Positions 1-8,178 of a DNA stretch of 64,000 nucleotides are shown piece by piece. A program made the position numbers and the translations under genes. The stretch's first letter is position 1. Every line of letters starts with the position of its first letter. The notes beneath the pieces were generated by a model. It was given only the letters and a program-made list of their open reading frames with translations. It did no database searches and was not told where the DNA came from. The stretch comes from Brevibacillus brevis (GTDB lineage: Bacteria > Bacillota > Bacilli > Brevibacillales > Brevibacillaceae): contig NZ_CP030117.1 in assembly GCF_001039275.2 (NCBI RefSeq), positions 1,385,501 through 1,449,500 on the forward strand. The letters are read 5' to 3'.

Positions 1-620
1 GGGAAGTAATCAAGGCCGCATCGACCAAGCCTTTCGGGTTCATGCCGTTTTACCCGGGACCCGGAATCGGTGGGCATTGCATACCGCTCGATCCGATGTA
101 TTTGTCGTGGAAGGCCAAGGGCTTTCGTTTTCACAGCCAATTTATTGAGATCGCCCAATCGATTAATGACAACATGCCGGACTATGTGCGCAATAAGACA
201 GCACAGGTGCTCAACATTTACGCAAAAGCGATCAACAGCTCGCGCATCTTGATTCTCGGCATGGCCTACAAGCCGGAAGTTGATGACCTGCGTGAATCAC
301 CAGGTCTGGAAATTTACGAGCTGTTCACCAATAGCGGAGCAACTGTCGACTATTACGACCCGTATGCGCAGAGCTTTGTGAATAAAAAAGGCGAGATCGT
401 CCATTCCATCGCCAATGACTACGAGGCGTTCAAGACTTACGATTGCATGGTGCTCATTACGAATCACCAATGCTTTGCTTATCAGGAGCTGGCGGATTTG
501 GGAGTGGCCATTATCGATACGCGAAATGCGTTTGAGGGCATCACGAATCCGAATGTATATCGCATCGGAACCTCCGTCGCTATCAGGCAGGAGAAGGAAG
601 TCGTTAGCTTGCTCGCATAA
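1..620 (+). CDS. Nucleotide-sugar dehydrogenase, C-terminal part (UDP-GlcNAc/UDP-glucose 6-dehydrogenase family)
   Basis: The reading frame is open to the left edge (first codon at base 3), so only the C-terminal part is present. The motif GPGIGGHCIPLDP holds the catalytic Cys of UDP-sugar 6-dehydrogenases, which oxidise the C6 hydroxyl of a UDP-hexose to a uronate using NAD. The following region has the helical linker (IEIAQSINDNMPDYV) and the C-terminal Rossmann-like domain (ILGMAYKPEVDDLRESP). The sequence around the Cys resembles the WbpA/TviB subgroup (UDP-GlcNAc 6-dehydrogenase) more than plain UDP-glucose dehydrogenase, but the substrate cannot be fixed. It lies 44 bp before glmS, consistent with a surface-polysaccharide precursor operon. 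Confidence 0.88.
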   Translation, partial: EVIKAASTKPFGFMPFYPGPGIGGHCIPLDPMYLSWKAKGFRFHSQFIEIAQSINDNMPDYVRNKTAQVLNIYAKAINSSRILILGMAYKPEVDDLRESPGLEIYELFTNSGATVDYYDPYAQSFVNKKGEIVHSIANDYEAFKTYDCMVLITNHQCFAYQELADLGVAIIDTRNAFEGITNPNVYRIGTSVAIRQEKEVVSLLA

Positions 621-664
621 TACAAAGTCCGAACAGTATACGCAACAAGGGAGGAACCGATGAT

Positions 665-2497
665 ATGTGCGGAATTATGGGATATATCGGGAACAAGGAA
701 GCGCAGCCGATTCTAATCAATGGGCTGCGAAAGCTGGAATACAGAGGCTATGATTCGGCTGGCATTGCGATTTGTGACGGAGCAACCATCGGCATTCGCA
801 AAGCAAAAGGCAGAATTGACGTACTGGAGAGCCAAACCCAAAAGTCCGGCTTGCAGGGCTCCATCGGCATTGGTCATACGCGCTGGGCGACCCACGGACG
901 ACCGTCTGATGAAAACTCTCATCCTCATTTTGATCAATCCGGCAAGTTCTCGATCGTGCATAACGGCATTATCGAGAACTATCTGGATCTCAAGCAGGAG
1001 TTGATTGAAAAAGGCGTGACGTTTACTTCGGAGACGGATACGGAGGTCATCGTGCACCTTTTGGCGCAGGAATACGATGACAACCTGGTTGCGGCAGTGC
1101 AGAAGGTCGCTGGCAAAATTCGCGGAGCATTTGCTCTCGGTGTGATAACAGAGCATGAGCCTGACAAGCTGATTGCAGTTCGTATGGCAAGCCCGTTGAT
1201 TATCGGGGTAGGGGAGAATGAGAATTTTATCGGTTCTGATATCCCGGCGATCCTGGAGCATACGCGCGATGTGTACGTTCTCGAAGACGGAGACCTGGCG
1301 ATTCTGACCAAAGATTCAGTTCACCTCATGCGTCTGGATACGACTGAGCCAATCGAGCGAGAGCTGGTGCGTATTGAGTGGGACAAGGAGCAAGCGGAAA
1401 AAGACGGCTTTGCTCACTATATGCAAAAGGAAATTTACGAGCAGCCGCGAGCCCTGCGCAATACCATGACAGGTCGAATCGATGCTACCCAGCAAAAGGT
1501 TGTTTTCCCCAATCTTCAGCTATCGGAAGCGAGTGCCAAGAATGTGGAGAAAATCTACATTGTCGCATGCGGTACCGCTTATCATGCTGGCTTGATCGGC
1601 AAGCATGTGATCGAACGACTGGCACAGATTCCGGTAGAAGTAGATGTAGCGTCGGAGTTTCGTTACCGTCGCCCGCTCTTTCAGCCCAATACGCTTACGA
1701 TTGCCGTCAGTCAATCAGGGGAGACAGCAGATACATTGGCAGCCATGCGGGAAGCCAAACGAAACGGCTCAGCAGTACTCGCTATTACGAATGTAGTCGG
1801 TAGCTCGATTGCCCGTGATGCCGATGATGTGATTACGACAAATGCAGGTCCGGAAATCGCGGTTGCTTCGACGAAGGCATATACCTCGCAGCTGATTGCG
1901 TTTTACTTGTTCGGCATTTATTTGGCACAAGCGAAGGGGACGCTGGACGCTGACACCCGTGCTTCACTGCTTCACCAACTGACCAGTCTTCCGGATCAAG
2001 TCGAGCATATACTCGCGCATGCAGATGAGATACGTCATTTTGCTGAATCGATCAAGGACGAGCAGCATCTGTTTTTCATCGGACGAGGACTCGATCATGC
2101 GGTATCTATGGAAGGCTCGCTCAAGCTGAAGGAAATCTCGTATATTCACTCGGAGGCGTATGCGGCAGGAGAGCTAAAGCACGGCACGCTGGCGCTGATC
2201 GAAGAGGGAACGAGAGTCATCGCCCTGGCTACACAGGATGAGCTGCATGAAAAAATGATCAGTAATATTACAGAAGTGAAAGCCCGTGGAGCAAAAGTTC
2301 TCGGTATTACCTTGGAAGGACATGTAGAGCTGCATCGCTCGGTTGATGATGTTTGCCTGATTCCGCAGACAGATGCCTTGCTTACACCTGTTCTAGCCGT
2401 TATCCCCCTTCAGCTCATTTCCTATTACACTTCTGTTGCGCTCGGCAATGACGTAGATCGTCCACGAAATTTGGCCAAAAGTGTAACAGTTGAGTAA
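665..2497 (+). CDS. glmS: Glutamine-fructose-6-phosphate aminotransferase (isomerizing)
   Basis: GlmS makes glucosamine-6-phosphate from fructose-6-phosphate and glutamine, the first step to UDP-GlcNAc. The 610-residue protein begins Met-Cys-Gly, so removal of Met exposes the N-terminal nucleophile Cys. The N-terminal glutaminase domain (about 2-220, GHTRWATHG and HNGIIENY) is followed by two SIS isomerase domains (SQSGETADT, STKAYTSQ) and the conserved C-terminal tail NLAKSVTVE. The start is set by GGGAGG at about 650. The 44-bp gap to the upstream dehydrogenase is too short for a glmS ribozyme, so this copy is probably regulated with the polysaccharide cluster and may be a second glmS in the genome. 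Confidence 0.96.
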   Translation: MCGIMGYIGNKEAQPILINGLRKLEYRGYDSAGIAICDGATIGIRKAKGRIDVLESQTQKSGLQGSIGIGHTRWATHGRPSDENSHPHFDQSGKFSIVHNGIIENYLDLKQELIEKGVTFTSETDTEVIVHLLAQEYDDNLVAAVQKVAGKIRGAFALGVITEHEPDKLIAVRMASPLIIGVGENENFIGSDIPAILEHTRDVYVLEDGDLAILTKDSVHLMRLDTTEPIERELVRIEWDKEQAEKDGFAHYMQKEIYEQPRALRNTMTGRIDATQQKVVFPNLQLSEASAKNVEKIYIVACGTAYHAGLIGKHVIERLAQIPVEVDVASEFRYRRPLFQPNTLTIAVSQSGETADTLAAMREAKRNGSAVLAITNVVGSSIARDADDVITTNAGPEIAVASTKAYTSQLIAFYLFGIYLAQAKGTLDADTRASLLHQLTSLPDQVEHILAHADEIRHFAESIKDEQHLFFIGRGLDHAVSMEGSLKLKEISYIHSEAYAAGELKHGTLALIEEGTRVIALATQDELHEKMISNITEVKARGAKVLGITLEGHVELHRSVDDVCLIPQTDALLTPVLAVIPLQLISYYTSVALGNDVDRPRNLAKSVTVE

Positions 2498-2551
2498 ACA
2501 CAAACGTCAGTCGTAAAGAAAGGTAGAGCATTCAAGAAGGGGGAAAGATGA

Positions 2552-2758
2552 ATGAACACCTCGAATCGGACGTTGAATCAGGAGAAATTACTGGAGATTA
2601 TGCTTCAGGCCTATCAGCTGGGCGTGCAGAGGAAAGACATTAATTTGACCATGATGATTGACACACTGACCTACGAATTGAAACCATACTTCGATCAGCA
2701 AATCCAACAAGGTCAGCTTGCAAAAGGGGAGCTGACCAAGACGGAGGCGATAGGATGA
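2552..2758 (+). CDS. Small conserved-looking protein of unknown function (68 aa)
   Basis: I do not recognise this 68-residue protein. It is hydrophilic and predicted to be mostly helical (MNTSNRTLNQEKLLEIMLQAYQ...), with no signal peptide or membrane segment. A strong ribosome binding site (AAGGGGGAAAG) precedes the ATG, and the stop codon overlaps the next start (ATGA), which supports translation as part of the glmS/GlmU-like operon. Confidence 0.6.
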   Translation: MNTSNRTLNQEKLLEIMLQAYQLGVQRKDINLTMMIDTLTYELKPYFDQQIQQGQLAKGELTKTEAIG

Positions 2759-3777
2759 ACATACATGCAGTAGTACTCGCAGCAGGAAAAGGAACCAGAA
2801 TGAAATCTTCGCTCTACAAGGTCATGCATCCAATTTGCGGGAAGCCGATGATTGAACATGTCGTAGAGACATTGGAAGCATTGTCACTTCGCCACTTGGT
2901 CGTCGTTGTCGGCCACGGAGCCGAAGTGGTCAAAGAGCAGTTGAAAAACCGCGTTCAGTATGCGTATCAACCGGAACAACTCGGTACTGCTCATGCTGTT
3001 TGGATGAGCCAGGAAATTCTTGGAGCGCAGGATGGCGTGACGATTGTCATGAATGGCGATACCCCGCTCGTACAAGAACAGACGCTGCGTAGTTTGCTCG
3101 AATATCACCAGTTGAAACAGGCAGCAGCCACGGTTTTGACCGCCATTGTGGACGAGCCTACAGGCTATGGCAGGATCATTCGCGACGAGAACGGCGATGT
3201 CCGTAAAATTATCGAGGAAAAAGACGCGACCTTGGGCCAAAAAAAGGTGAACGAGATCAGCACCGGAATCTTTTGCTTCGACAATCAAAAGCTGTTTTCA
3301 ATGCTGCCGATGGTCTCCAACGAAAACGCGCAAGGGGAGTTTTACTTGCCGGACGTTCTGGGGCTTTTGCAAGAGCAAGGTCATTTGGTAACGGCGTTTG
3401 CAACGGATGATCCCGAAGAAGGCAATGGCGTCAATGATCGTGTGCAGCTCGCTGATTTGGAACAGCTGATGCGCAAGCGAATCAACGATTTCCATATGCG
3501 AAACGGAGTTACGATGATAGACCCGAACTCGACTTACATCGATGCGGGCGTAATGATCGGGCGTGATACGGTGCTCTATCCGGGAACCTGCCTTTTTGGC
3601 GACACACAGATCGGTGAAGGCTGCCAGATCGGGCCACACGCGCTGGTCAAAAACAAGAGTATCGAGGATTATACCAGAATTCAGCCGTTTTCAGCGGTTG
3701 ACGGCAGTACGTTTGGTGAGCGGGCTTTTGCTAGAGTGGGAGCGACGACACAACTGTACGGTATCGACCAGCGCTGA
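2755..3777 (+). CDS. GlmU-like UDP-GlcNAc pyrophosphorylase lacking most of the acetyltransferase half
   Basis: The N-terminal 230 residues are a nucleotidyltransferase domain with the GlmU signature LAAGKGTRMKS...K (residues about 7-25), the metal-binding NGDTP motif near 100, and GYGRIIRD and NEISTGIF. This domain joins UTP and GlcNAc-1-P to give UDP-GlcNAc. A short left-handed beta-helix follows (about 250-335), but the protein stops at 340 residues while bifunctional GlmU is about 455, so the acetyltransferase active site appears missing. It overlaps the preceding small gene by 4 bp (ATGA). It is probably a cluster-specific paralog; the product sugar could differ from GlcNAc. Confidence 0.85.
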   Translation: MNIHAVVLAAGKGTRMKSSLYKVMHPICGKPMIEHVVETLEALSLRHLVVVVGHGAEVVKEQLKNRVQYAYQPEQLGTAHAVWMSQEILGAQDGVTIVMNGDTPLVQEQTLRSLLEYHQLKQAAATVLTAIVDEPTGYGRIIRDENGDVRKIIEEKDATLGQKKVNEISTGIFCFDNQKLFSMLPMVSNENAQGEFYLPDVLGLLQEQGHLVTAFATDDPEEGNGVNDRVQLADLEQLMRKRINDFHMRNGVTMIDPNSTYIDAGVMIGRDTVLYPGTCLFGDTQIGEGCQIGPHALVKNKSIEDYTRIQPFSAVDGSTFGERAFARVGATTQLYGIDQR

Positions 3778-4691
3778 TGCAGGTAATTCGTCGATATAGC
3801 TGGCTTTGGATAGCGCTGCTCCTTGTGACAGTGGCTTCGATCATCATGCTGTCGTTGGCAAACACCCGCTCCGCCCTGACAAAAGCAACCTGGATATGGG
3901 ATGCCAAGCAAATAGAGACCCAAACCGAGGAAATGATCGCGTTTGCCGAGAAAAACGATATCAACCTGATCTATCTTCACGTTGAACCAGCAGCTGTTGC
4001 GCCTCAGACGTATCGTACCTTCATTGAAAAAGCCAACCAGGCAGGTATTAAGGTAGAGGCGCTTGGCGGTGACCCCAATTGGGCGTTAACAGCGAATCGC
4101 CAGAGCATCGACGATCTGATCTCCTGGGTGAAGGCGTTCAATCGCAGTGCCAAGTCAGATGAACAATTCTCGGGGATTCACGTCGATATCGAGCCGTATC
4201 TGTTGCCTGCATGGAAGGAAGACCAGGGAGAAATCGTCCGGCAATGGCTGGAAAACGTCAGCTATCTGGCGGCAGAGACGAAGAAGGATACGGATCTCGC
4301 TGTCGGTGCAGACTTGCCTTTTTGGATCGACTCCGTAAACGTTCCTGACAGTGATGAAAAAGTGAGCAACTGGATGGTGCAGCGACTCGACAGTATTACG
4401 TTAATGGCCTACCGCAATCAAGCCCTTGGGCAAAATGGGATCGTCGAAATCGTAGAAAAGATCGTCGATGATGCCAATGTACGCAAAAAAGGGTCGGTCA
4501 TCGTAGGCGTCAACATCATGGAAACGATGGAAGGCGCTCATGTGAGCTTTTATGAAGAAGGCACAAAAGAGATGAACAACCAGTTGGCCATTTTACAGGA
4601 GGAGCTGTCTAGCAATCCGGCGTTTGCAGGAAGTGCGATCCATGATTACGAGAGCTGGAAGCACGCAAGTCAACGAGAGGAGCAACTTTGA
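3777..4691 (+). CDS. Membrane-anchored TIM-barrel-like protein, single-domain member of a tandem family
   Basis: The 304-residue protein has an N-terminal hydrophobic segment (about 10-28), so it is likely exported and anchored or cleaved. The body starts KATWIWDAKQI and contains alternating strand/helix segments such as NLIYLHVEP, GIKVEALGGDP, GIHVDIEPYLLPAW and SITLMAYRNQ. The DIEP and LMAYR strands recall barrel glycosidases of the GH18 type, where such a Glu is the acid; this is inference only. The same domain occurs twice in the next gene. Start and upstream stop share one base (TGATG), giving tight coupling. A role in trimming or modifying the polysaccharide made by the cluster is plausible, not shown. 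Confidence 0.7.
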   Translation: MQVIRRYSWLWIALLLVTVASIIMLSLANTRSALTKATWIWDAKQIETQTEEMIAFAEKNDINLIYLHVEPAAVAPQTYRTFIEKANQAGIKVEALGGDPNWALTANRQSIDDLISWVKAFNRSAKSDEQFSGIHVDIEPYLLPAWKEDQGEIVRQWLENVSYLAAETKKDTDLAVGADLPFWIDSVNVPDSDEKVSNWMVQRLDSITLMAYRNQALGQNGIVEIVEKIVDDANVRKKGSVIVGVNIMETMEGAHVSFYEEGTKEMNNQLAILQEELSSNPAFAGSAIHDYESWKHASQREEQL

Positions 4692-4694
4692 CGA

Positions 4695-6374
4695 ATGAAA
4701 GCTGCGCGCATCTATTTGAGTGTTCTCTGCCTGACGGTCGGCTTTCTGTTCGGCTTTTCCCCCGCGGAGAAGAAGAGTAAAGCAACGTGGATCTGGCAGT
4801 CCGAAATGATCGGGAGAGAGAAACAAGAGATTCTCGATTTCTGCAAAAGTAACGATATTAATCTCGTCTACTTGCGAATCGAAATGAACAAGCCCTATGA
4901 TTACTACCGCGATTTTATCCGCGAAGCGACAGAGATGGGGATCGAAGTTCATGCGGTTGCTGGCCATCCGGCATGGGCACTCAAAAGCAATGAAAAGCGG
5001 ATGATGAATATCGTCCACTGGGTAAAAAGCTACAACCGTGAAGCGCAGAAGAATGAGCGAATTCGCGGGATTCAGTTAGACATCGAGCCGTATCTCCTGC
5101 CTTTTTGGGAGGCCGATCAGAAGCGGATTATCCGTGAATGGCAAGCCAATGTGCAGGCGTTCACAGCCGAGGTGTCAAAAGATGAGGATTTGGTTGCCAG
5201 TGCAGCCATTCCATTTTGGCTGGACGATATTCCCGTTCCGGGACAAGAAGAGATGTCCTTGTCCAAATGGATGATCAGCCAGTTTGATACGGTATGTATC
5301 ATGGCGTATCGTGACACACTTTCCGGTCAGAACGGCATTCTGAATTTGATTGATCAGGAAATGAAGGAAGCGGATGAATTAGAGTCGCGTGTCTTGGTTG
5401 CTGTGAATATGAAGCCGCTGGATGAAGACCACACTTCTTTTGCAGAGGAAGGTCCGGCTCTCATGAAACAGCAAGTAGAGCAATTGCCTGCACATTTGGC
5501 ACAGCATCCGTCCTTCTCTGGTGTCGCGATTCATGATTATCGCAACTGGAAGGAGGCGATTCCACTGCCCCCGGAAACGAAGCAACGCTACAAAGGCACC
5601 TACATATGGCGTGCAGAATTGCTTGGCACGGAAAAGGAGGAAATTCTCTCCTTTGCGGAACAAAACGGGGTGAATCTCCTCTATGTTCGTCTCGATTTGG
5701 AGCAGCCGATTTCCTATTACCGCGATTTTGTGAGAGAGGCCCGTGAAGCGGGGATCGAAGTTCATGCGATGGGCGGTCATCCGATTTGGGCGATGTCTGA
5801 AAGTCGGAGCAAGATCATAAAGCTCGTGAATTGGGTGAAAGCCTACAATGAGTCTGTCTCGACAAAAGAGCAATTTCACGGCATTCACTTAGATATTGAG
5901 CCGTACGTCCTTCCTGCCTGGCGTGAGGATAAAGAGGCAGTTTTACGCCAGTGGATGGGTAACATCGAAGTTTTTGTCGAAGAGACCAAGAACGGAACTT
6001 CCTTGGAAGCAAGCGTCGACCTCGCGGCGTGGCTGGACAAGACACCGACTCCAGGTCAGCCCGAGTTGCCGTTTTCGCATTGGATGATCAAACAGCTTGA
6101 TCATACGACCTTGATGGCTTTTCGTGATCGAGCTCCTGGCATCATCGGCTTGGTCGAAAATCAGATGAAGTACGCAGAGAGCCTCCAGAAAAAGCTGGTC
6201 GTCGCTGTGGAAACGAAAGAGAGCCACGAAGGGAACGGGATCACCTTTTATGAGGAAGGGATGGGCGAAATGGATCGACAGCTAGATCTGGTGACAAAAG
6301 TGCTGGATCGATACTCCTCTTATTGGGGGCTCGCCATTCATGCGTATGACTACTGGAAAAACGGGAAAGAGTAG
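4695..6374 (+). CDS. Exported two-domain TIM-barrel-like protein (internal duplication)
   Basis: The 559 residues comprise a signal-like N-terminus (about 5-22) and two copies of the domain found in the preceding gene: copy 1 at about 30-285 (KATWIWQSEMI, GIQLDIEPYLLPFW, VCIMAYRD) and copy 2 at about 295-555 (KGTYIWRAELL, GIHLDIEPYVLPAW, TTLMAFRD). The shared LDIEP strand and MA(Y/F)RD strand are retained in both, so both barrels may be functional. The start is 3 bp after the previous stop with GAGAGGAG upstream. The substrate is unknown; a polysaccharide is suggested only by the neighbours. Confidence 0.7.
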   Translation: MKAARIYLSVLCLTVGFLFGFSPAEKKSKATWIWQSEMIGREKQEILDFCKSNDINLVYLRIEMNKPYDYYRDFIREATEMGIEVHAVAGHPAWALKSNEKRMMNIVHWVKSYNREAQKNERIRGIQLDIEPYLLPFWEADQKRIIREWQANVQAFTAEVSKDEDLVASAAIPFWLDDIPVPGQEEMSLSKWMISQFDTVCIMAYRDTLSGQNGILNLIDQEMKEADELESRVLVAVNMKPLDEDHTSFAEEGPALMKQQVEQLPAHLAQHPSFSGVAIHDYRNWKEAIPLPPETKQRYKGTYIWRAELLGTEKEEILSFAEQNGVNLLYVRLDLEQPISYYRDFVREAREAGIEVHAMGGHPIWAMSESRSKIIKLVNWVKAYNESVSTKEQFHGIHLDIEPYVLPAWREDKEAVLRQWMGNIEVFVEETKNGTSLEASVDLAAWLDKTPTPGQPELPFSHWMIKQLDHTTLMAFRDRAPGIIGLVENQMKYAESLQKKLVVAVETKESHEGNGITFYEEGMGEMDRQLDLVTKVLDRYSSYWGLAIHAYDYWKNGKE

Positions 6375-6442
6375 GCTGCCTGCATCGTGCACCTTTGTTG
6401 TAAAATAGAAGAAAACGAGCGTCGGAAAGAGGAGAACAAGCC

Positions 6443-6949
6443 ATGCGAGATGTGCAAAACCGACATCGAAATCTTCCGCAGCGTACGCCAGAGATGTTGT
6501 ACAACGTGGTGCGCAAGTTTTACCGTGGAGCAGTCAGTCATTTTGACCTGATTCAGGAGAAAAAACAGGAAGCACGTGCAGCCTTGGAAGCTGGTGACCA
6601 CGACAAAATCCGTGCAGCCGTGCACACGTTATTTTTGGAGTTCCATTTTTATGTGACCTGCTGGCTCCAGATTGAGCTTGCCCTGTATCGGCTGGCGCGT
6701 CAGGATGAACGCCTTGCGCAAGTGATGGAAAGATATCGATCATCGATGGAAAAGCATGTAGCGGTACGGCAACTGCTGGAACAGACGGAGGCGTGTGTGG
6801 AGGCGCAGTTTCAACCAAACGGGGATGGATGGTCCTGCGTGCAGAAGGATGCCTACGTGTTTGGCAGCATCATTTTTACAGTGGATGAAGAGAGTCTGCA
6901 AGATTTGCATGCTGTGTATCAGGCGATTTGGGGAAATGTAGACTGCTAA
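6443..6949 (+). CDS. Hypothetical protein (168 aa)
   Basis: I do not recognise the family. The protein is soluble, helix-rich and contains several Trp/Cys residues (FYVTCWLQIELALY; GDGWSCVQKDAYVFGS). No signal peptide or membrane segment is seen. AGAGGAG lies about 9 bases before the ATG, and a strong terminator follows the stop, so it closes the operon-like run that starts with the UDP-sugar dehydrogenase. Confidence 0.6.
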   Translation: MRDVQNRHRNLPQRTPEMLYNVVRKFYRGAVSHFDLIQEKKQEARAALEAGDHDKIRAAVHTLFLEFHFYVTCWLQIELALYRLARQDERLAQVMERYRSSMEKHVAVRQLLEQTEACVEAQFQPNGDGWSCVQKDAYVFGSIIFTVDEESLQDLHAVYQAIWGNVDC

Positions 6950-6964
6950 ACGATCACTCATAAC

Positions 6965-7002
6965 AAAAAGCGTGACCGTCGCGATGGATGGTCACGCTTT
7001 TT
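6965..7002. terminator. Bidirectional intrinsic terminator
   Basis: AAAAAGCGTGACC pairs with GGTCACGCTTTTT around a 12-base loop. It sits between the convergent 168-aa gene and the SASP-like gene and carries A/T runs on both sides, so it can serve both strands. Confidence 0.9.
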
Positions 7003-7006
7003 GCAT

Positions 7007-7807
7007 TTAGAAAGTTCCTGGGAAGATTGACCCTGTGTGTGGAGCAGCCTGACCTGGAGCGTTCAATTGGCGCACCTCTTGCACATTCGTGCCAGCAAAA
7101 CCCGGATTGAAGACAGATTGTGCTCCCATGCCGAGTGTATTAGCATAAGCCTGCTGTTGCTGTAGAGGCTGCTGTTGCTGTAGAGGCTGCTGTGCTTGCA
7201 GACCGAAGCCCGTGTTGTTCAATTGGCGTACTTCTTGAACATTGGTTCCGGCAAAGCCTGGGGAAAAGATGCTGCCAGCATTTCCAGCTTGGTTTACAAA
7301 GCCCGTTTGTCCAGGGAAGCCAGTTTGACCTGCGAAGCCAGTTTGACCCGCAAAGTTGTTATAGCCAGCTTGATTTCGCGCCTGAACCTCTTGAACATTG
7401 GTTCCAGCAAAGCCGGGAGAAAAGACCGAGTTCGCTCCGCCACCAAATGCTGGTTGATACGATGGCTGCGCCTGGATGTACTGGGATGCCTGATTTTGCC
7501 CAAAACCAAATTGTTGTTGCTGCTGTTGTACTGGGTAGCCAGCATTTTGCTGTCTTACTTCTTGAGCATTGGTATTTGCAAAGCCTGGGGAAAAGATGGA
7601 TTGGGCACCACCGACTCCGCCACTGAAGGATGCAGCAGATGAAGGCGCTCCGATGGATGGTGCATGACCACCTTGGTTCCAATACTGTACTTCTTGTACG
7701 TTGGTTCCAGCGAAGCCTGGTTGGAACATAGAACCTGCAGGGCTTACTGCACCGAAAAATTGAGGTTGTTGCTGGGATTGCATCATATTGTTATTTGTGT
7801 AGGTCAT
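7007..7807 (-). CDS. Gamma-type small acid-soluble spore protein-like repeat protein
   Basis: The 266-residue protein is built from five copies of a motif close to FSPGFAGTNVQEVRQLN, separated by Gln/Gly/Ala/Asn-rich spacers. The motif parallels the SspE repeat FASETNAQQVRKQN of gamma-type SASPs, and one copy reads FANTNAQEVRQQN. Gamma SASPs are spore-core amino-acid reserves cut by the Gpr protease, normally about 80-100 residues with two or three repeats, so this one is much larger. The start was moved to 7807 because GGAGGTGG (7816-7823) lies 8 bases upstream. A GCATG-N19-CATGACA pair upstream recalls a sigma-G promoter but has a non-ideal spacer. Confidence 0.72.
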   Translation of the reverse strand: MTYTNNNMMQSQQQPQFFGAVSPAGSMFQPGFAGTNVQEVQYWNQGGHAPSIGAPSSAASFSGGVGGAQSIFSPGFANTNAQEVRQQNAGYPVQQQQQQFGFGQNQASQYIQAQPSYQPAFGGGANSVFSPGFAGTNVQEVQARNQAGYNNFAGQTGFAGQTGFPGQTGFVNQAGNAGSIFSPGFAGTNVQEVRQLNNTGFGLQAQQPLQQQQPLQQQQAYANTLGMGAQSVFNPGFAGTNVQEVRQLNAPGQAAPHTGSIFPGTF

Positions 7808-7868
7808 GGTTAAGACCACCTCCATGGAGTATTTTTTCCAAGCTTGGTTTTGTCATGCATCCGATAAC

Positions 7869-7900
7869 GAAAAAAACATGCCGGAGTCTAAACGGCATGT
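7869..7900 (-). terminator. Intrinsic terminator on the minus strand
   Basis: On the minus strand ACATGCCG pairs with CGGCATGT and is followed by seven T. It ends transcription coming from the YheC/YheD-type genes before the SASP-like gene. Confidence 0.8.
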
Positions 7901-8178
7901 TCCTTTAAAGCAAAACGTGAGACTTGCCTCATTGTTCAGTGCTACTCGCATGTACAACCAGCATACTCAATGCGGTAGCGTTTATCTACAACCAGGAAGG
8001 ATTGACCCCATTTCCAATAGGAAACGGCGAATGTTTTCTCGTTTCTGGACCTTATGAGCCAGCAGCCTGAGGGTCAATCGCGTCAGCCAGTCGTTCGTTG
8101 GGTGATGCGCAGTTCCCCTTCCTGACGGGCAAATCGCACCAAGGACGTCTGTGAATCAGCTAATGCTGCTTGACTCCC
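7901..8178. other. Intergenic region without a recognised gene
   Basis: No convincing coding region is seen between the terminator and the first ATP-grasp gene. On the minus strand the frame stays open for about 31 codons after the ATP-grasp stop codon, but no start or ribosome binding site supports a separate gene. Confidence 0.5.

Noticed and set aside
600-664. glmS ribozyme
   Set aside because: Only 44 bp separate the dehydrogenase stop from glmS; the ribozyme core needs far more space and its sequence is absent.
7826-7895. Sigma-G promoter for the SASP-like gene (GCATG-N19-CATGACA)
   Set aside because: The spacer is longer than the usual 17-18 bp and the -35 overlaps the upstream terminator, so it is mentioned but not called.
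8086-8178. Readthrough extension of the last YheC/YheD-type protein
   Set aside because: The frame stays open for about 31 codons after the stop, but the protein already ends at the normal family C-terminus and no recoding signal is visible.
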